Assembly (NCBI GenBank): GCA_030426845.1
Contig: JAUHXR010000011.1
Span: 1-63,353, forward strand
Direction: 5' to 3'
Length of the DNA: 63,353 nt
Source of the DNA: Polyangia bacterium
GTDB lineage: Bacteria > Myxococcota_A > Polyangia > Polyangiales > Sandaracinaceae
The translations under genes and the position numbers were made by a program. The notes beneath the pieces were generated by a model. That model was not told the DNA's origin. It saw only the letters and a list, made by a program, of their open reading frames with translations, and did not search any database. Each line of letters starts with the position of its first letter. Positions within the stretch are counted from its first letter, which is position 1. Shown piece by piece: positions 62,626 through 63,353 of the stretch.

Positions 62626-63353
62626 CGCTCGATCCTGTTCTCCCCGATGTCCGGGGGGTGTTGGTTGCTCGTCGGCGCGCGGCGCCCGGCGTCTGAGGCC
62701 GGTCTCCTTGCGCTTACGTGGTCTTCCATCGCCCTCGGTCCGGGGTGGTTTCCGATTTTCTTTCGTCGGTAGCGATTTCTTCTCGGCACCCGCGCCTTGG
62801 AGCCGAGCGCCCGCGCCTCGAAGGACCGCACCCCGCGCGCACACGGTCACGCCCTCGGCCCGCGCGACCTCACCCGAGGCTCGACGACCACTCACCCGCG
62901 CGACGGGCCAACGCGCCCGCGCCTTCGAGGGACGCACCCTCGGCCCCGGTAGACCCACCCGAGCATCGCGTCGATGCGTCCGCGCGCGGCGGGGCTCGCC
63001 GGAGCCGCGGGTCGCATCGTTGGAGCCAAGGGTCGCGTCGCCCGAGCCGCGGGCGTGACCGTCCGACCCTCGGGTTGGTCGCGCGCACCCTCGGGTGGCT
63101 CGTCGACCCCCCGAGGGTCCATCGAGAAGAGGCTCGGGTTCATCTCGCGGACCCTCGGGTTCATCGCCGGGACCCTCGGGTTCATCTCCCGGAGCGTCGG
63201 GTGACCCGCGTCGGAGCCCTCATGGGGCGCCAGGAGGGCTCAGCGAGAGGGCCGCCTTCGCGGGCGCCCGCCGGGTCTATGCCAGATTTTTCGTTTAGTT
63301 CTGTAGCGTTGCCGGCATTATGTATTCATTATTGCTGACATAGTGACTCAGTC
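62626..63353. other. Right-edge intergenic region
   Basis: 728 bp with no supported gene: an upstream region for the leftward hypothetical gene, a 21-bp periodic array (63002-63212) and a terminal AT-rich stretch from about 63278 to the window edge. Open frames here are low-complexity Arg/Pro/Ser and are rejected. Confidence 0.6.
63002..63212 (+). repeat. 21-bp periodic array, about ten units
   Basis: Units beginning GAGCCGCGGG or GACCCTCGGG start at 63002, 63023, 63044, 63065, 63086, then (after a 1-bp slip near 63107) 63129, 63150, 63171 and 63192. The best-conserved units read GACCCTCGGGTTCATC. The period equals seven codons, though no credible gene carries it. Confidence 0.85.

Noticed and set aside
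62718-63338. 206-codon rightward frame at the window end
   Set aside because: Arg/Pro/Ser-rich, created by the 21-bp array and running into AT-rich DNA; no start signal or domain.

Overview
The window is very GC-rich (well above 70% by eye) with almost only G/C at third codon positions, frequent GTG starts and many ATGA/GTGA stop-start overlaps. It carries Ser/Thr kinases with the HRDVSPQN catalytic loop, many lipoproteins with low-complexity linkers, an AgmX/PglI-type protein, DUF2330, DUF1552/DUF1592 and thrombospondin-3/OmpA proteins. Together these point to a myxobacterium (Myxococcota, most likely Polyangiales, Sandaracinaceae-like). I see no rRNA, tRNA, CRISPR array, insertion sequence or prophage core, so this looks like chromosome.

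Layout. 1-2.6 kb: the start of a Cus-type heavy-metal efflux operon (small Cys protein, TolC channel, CusB adaptor cut by the window edge). 2.7-7.2 kb: a coupled DUF1592/DUF1552/lipoprotein operon. 7.3-12.6 kb: a wHTH regulator and, divergently, a Gly-rich lipoprotein, kinase and TPR/PEGA-like operon. 12.6-19.7 kb: lspA, a CheY-like receiver, DUF2330, an MFS-PlsC fusion, OmpA, PilZ and a CaCA exchanger. 19.9-27.4 kb: OmpA/TSP3 with bestrophin, a Cys-rich lipoprotein, prs, and an AgmX/PglI-like envelope protein.

27.5-34.0 kb is the most interesting metabolic locus: an acyl carrier protein, two different flavin-dependent-halogenase-like enzymes, a ketosynthase, a hotdog dehydratase and a PlsC acyltransferase. 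This is a compact six-gene island expected to make and modify a carrier-bound acyl chain. 34-45 kb holds an SH3-like lipoprotein, fdhD, a cholesterol-oxidase-like GMC enzyme, a matrixin-MORN fusion, a steroid-5-alpha-reductase-like enzyme and a membrane gene interrupted by an in-frame amber codon. 45.4-53.6 kb holds an SLC12-type transporter and a three-gene overlapping operon: a VanY peptidase, a protein with 31 GS-encoding hexamers, and a PrimPol-HAD fusion.

54.1-60.5 kb is a DAB inorganic-carbon uptake operon (dabB-dabA) with a divergent NhaR-like LysR regulator. Its third gene has the isocitrate dehydrogenase fold but has lost most catalytic residues. 60.6-63.3 kb is repeat-rich, including a six-unit array of long palindromes with a compensatory stem change, a 21-bp periodic array, and an abrupt AT-rich tail at the right edge.

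Gene calls rest on motifs read by eye. Residue comparisons with E. coli Icd, PrnA and Halothiobacillus DabA are from memory of those families and were not computed.
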